The notes beneath the pieces were generated by a model that was not told the origin of the DNA, searched no databases, and saw nothing but the letters and a program-made list of their open reading frames with translations. DNA of 64,000 bases from positions 292,930-356,929 of the forward strand of contig CH672397.1 in NCBI GenBank assembly GCA_000153445.1, given 5' to 3'. Shown piece after piece: positions 62,218 to 64,000 of this stretch. The first letter of the stretch is position 1. Each line of letters begins with the position of its first letter. This DNA comes from a gamma proteobacterium HTCC2207. Lineage in GTDB: Bacteria > Pseudomonadota > Gammaproteobacteria > Pseudomonadales > Porticoccaceae. The translations under genes were made by a program, and so were the position numbers.

Positions 62218-62295
62218 TTGCCTATAAGAGGGGAGTATTGTTCCTGAAAATGCTCCCCATTAGTCTGGCAATGATGCATTTTTGCTGTGCATCCT

Positions 62296-62301
62296 TATAA
62301 T
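62296..62301 (+). promoter_or_regulatory. candidate -10 box of mdh
   Basis: Exact TATAAT about 80 bp before the mdh start. No good -35 hexamer is seen at the right distance, so confidence is modest. Confidence 0.4.
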
Positions 62302-62381
62302 AGCGCCCCGCAATAGCGCCACAGGTTGTGGCCCTTATCCTTACTTATTTTTAGGCGTACTCACTTCTTCGGAGAACCATC

Positions 62382-63362
62382 TTGAAATCACCCGTTCGCG
62401 TTACCGTTACAGGGGCCGCAGGCCAAATTAGTTATTCTCTATTGTTCCGTATCGCCGCTGGCGAAATGCTTGGCACTGATCAGCCGGTTATTTTACAAAT
62501 GCTTGAAATCACTCCGGCATTGGAAGCACTGAAAGGTGTAGCTATGGAACTTGAAGACTGCGCTTTCCCGCTGCTTGCCGATATGGTTTGCACCGACGAC
62601 GCAGCAGTCGCTTTTAAGGATACTGATTACGCACTTCTCGTGGGCGCTCGTCCTCGTGGTCCCGGTATGGAGCGCAAAGACCTGCTTGAAGCCAATGCAG
62701 CGATTTTCTCTGCCCAGGGCAAAGCTATTGACGCCAACGCGTCAAAAGCGATTAAAGTCTTGGTTGTCGGCAACCCAGCCAACACTAACTCCTTGATTGC
62801 CCAGCGCAACGCGCCATCGATTAACCCGCGCCAATTCACCGCTATGACCCGACTGGATCACAACCGTGCTTTGAGCCAAATCGCCGCCAAGACTGGCACC
62901 ACGATCAATGATGTGACCCATATGACTATCTGGGGCAATCACTCAGCGACTCAGTATCCAGATATCCACCAGACTAAAGTCAATGGTCAAGCGGCCATCG
63001 ATATGGTCGATCAGGACTGGTACGAAAATGACTTTATTCCTGTTGTACAGCAGCGTGGCGCAGCGATTATTAAAGCGCGCGGCGCGTCTAGTGCCGCTTC
63101 AGCAGCCAATGCGGCGATTGCCCATATGCGCAGCTGGGCTCTGGGCACTGCCGATGGCGATTGGGTCAGCATGGGCGTCTACAGTGATGGCAGTTATGGC
63201 ATTACCGAAGGCCTGATCTACTCTTTCCCTTGTGTCTGTAAAGACGGCGACTGGGAGATTGTTCAGGGCGTTGAAATCAATGACTTCTCACGTGCCAAAA
63301 TGAGCGCGACCGAGCAAGAACTGACAGAAGAGCGCGATGCCGTTCAACACTTGCTGCCCTAA
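62382..63362 (+). CDS. mdh: malate dehydrogenase
   Basis: 326-residue cytosolic NAD-dependent enzyme of the TCA cycle. [22 protein letters not shown] binds [20 protein letters not shown] is the substrate loop and [14 protein letters not shown] and [12 protein letters not shown] hold the catalytic residues. The plan is that of the longer, LDH-like/plant cytosolic-type Mdh found in many proteobacteria. It starts at TTG (62382) with GGAG 10 bases before it. Confidence 0.94.
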   Translation: MKSPVRVTVTGAAGQISYSLLFRIAAGEMLGTDQPVILQMLEITPALEALKGVAMELEDCAFPLLADMVCTDDAAVAFKDTDYALLVGARPRGPGMERKDLLEANAAIFSAQGKAIDANASKAIKVLVVGNPANTNSLIAQRNAPSINPRQFTAMTRLDHNRALSQIAAKTGTTINDVTHMTIWGNHSATQYPDIHQTKVNGQAAIDMVDQDWYENDFIPVVQQRGAAIIKARGASSAASAANAAIAHMRSWALGTADGDWVSMGVYSDGSYGITEGLIYSFPCVCKDGDWEIVQGVEINDFSRAKMSATEQELTEERDAVQHLLP

Positions 63363-63440
63363 TTAGAACGAGAGTTTGAATGAGAGCTTGAATAAGGGCT
63401 CAAGTAATAGCCCCACCTGTTAGCAAGCAATATTTAAGAG

Positions 63441-63473
63441 CCGTTTATTCTCCACTGAGTAAGCGGTTTTTTT
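63441..63473 (+). terminator. Rho-independent terminator after mdh
   Basis: A 10-bp stem (CCGTTTATTC with GAGTAAGCGG, two G-U pairs) and a run of seven T. Confidence 0.8.
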
Positions 63474-63597
63474 ATGCCTCAGGGTTTTGCTACTTTTAAC
63501 CCTAAAAAGCCTCTCGGTGACGCTTTTACTGGTTGCTGGGACAATAAATTTGCTACAGTAAGCAACCTTAAAAACAGCCTCTTATTGGGAGAAAACC

Positions 63598-64000
63598 ATG
63601 GCATTTTCTGAAGTTGGAACGCCGGCGAGCGATTTCTCGTTATTTAATCAGCGTGGCGAGAAGGTCAGTCTGGCGGACTTCCGCGGGGTTAAGAATGTGC
63701 TGTTGTATTTCTATCCCAAGGCAATGACTCCCGGCTGCACTGTACAAGCCTGTGGTATTCGCGATAGCAAAGATCAATTTGCCGAGCTCGACACTGTTGT
63801 TATGGCTGTTAGTCCAGACTCAGTTGACAGGCTGGTTAAGTTTGAAGATAAGCAGGAGCTGAACTTTACTCTGCTGTCCGATGAGGATCATCAGGTCACT
63901 GAGAGTTATGGTGCCTGGGATATGAAGAAATTTATGGGCCGCGAATATATGGGCGTGCTGCGCAGCACCTTCGTGATTGGCAAAGATGGCCTGATTAAAC
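63598..64000 (+). CDS. bcp: thioredoxin-dependent peroxiredoxin Bcp, cut by window edge
   Basis: The first 134 codons of a Bcp/PrxQ-type peroxidase. It has the peroxidatic motif FYPKAMTPGCTVQACGIRD with the Cys pair five residues apart, then VSPDS and TFVIGKDG. It reduces peroxides with thioredoxin. GGGAG lies just before the ATG. The 3' end is outside the window. Confidence 0.9.
   Translation, partial: MAFSEVGTPASDFSLFNQRGEKVSLADFRGVKNVLLYFYPKAMTPGCTVQACGIRDSKDQFAELDTVVMAVSPDSVDRLVKFEDKQELNFTLLSDEDHQVTESYGAWDMKKFMGREYMGVLRSTFVIGKDGLIK

Overview
The window looks like the chromosome of a free-living, probably marine, gammaproteobacterium. The backbone gene order matches pseudomonad and cellvibrio-type genomes: comEC-exbB-exbD-msbA-lpxK-kdsB-ptp-murB on one side, and rne / rluC-HAD-maf-yceD-rpmF-plsX-fabD-fabG-acpP-pabC-mltG-tmk-holB-pilZ-tatD on the other. 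An order like this normally runs almost straight from murB to rne. The taxon is inferred from gene order and protein style only.

Layout. 1-8943: the end of a broken comEC, then a cell-envelope cluster (ExbBD-type proton channel, MsbA, LpxK, KdsB, phosphatase, MurB) and an AlkB-like oxygenase. 8944-18226: housekeeping genes avtA, pabB, feoA-feoB under a Fur-like box, ygiQ, rsmE, tRNA-Arg(CCU) and a lipoprotein. 18292-21064: two genes for exported proteins, one a 729-residue YHYH/PEBP protein with dockerin-like calcium loops. 21218-45570: a composite genomic island. 45571-64000: tRNA-Ser(UGA), rne, the fatty-acid/ribosomal-protein cluster, then tatD, an MBL hydrolase, dutA, mdh and the start of bcp.

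The island is the accessory core of the window. The last bases of tRNA-Ser(UGA) recur as short att-like copies at 21218, 28229 and 38830, with a further copy at 26286 in inverted orientation. Three of the direct copies, including the tRNA itself, keep a tRNA-type terminator beside them. This is what serial integration at one tRNA gene leaves behind. Segment A (21218-28246) carries a 1157-residue collagen-like/beta-roll/S74 fibre protein, two small exported or membrane proteins, a lipoprotein and a tyrosine integrase. Segment B (28246-38830) carries a P4-type integrase, an S58-family peptidase, a conserved AlpA module, a SulP transporter, a short-chain dehydrogenase and an XRE repressor. Segment C (38843-45570) carries a TetR-MFP-RND efflux operon beside a second, partly truncated copy of the AlpA module.

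Two structures stand out. First, a 259-bp inverted repeat brackets the fibre gene, and its inner copy is joined to an 82-bp inverted copy of the integrase-side arm. Together they rebuild an attP-like site lying backwards inside the island, so both the fibre-gene segment and the integrase segment could in principle invert. Second, segments B and C share a roughly 2-kb module (unknown protein, AlpA, 76-residue Cys-rich protein, unknown protein) in which a block of about 310 bp is almost identical while its flanks have diverged. Both look like traits of an uncharacterised family of tRNA-Ser islands.
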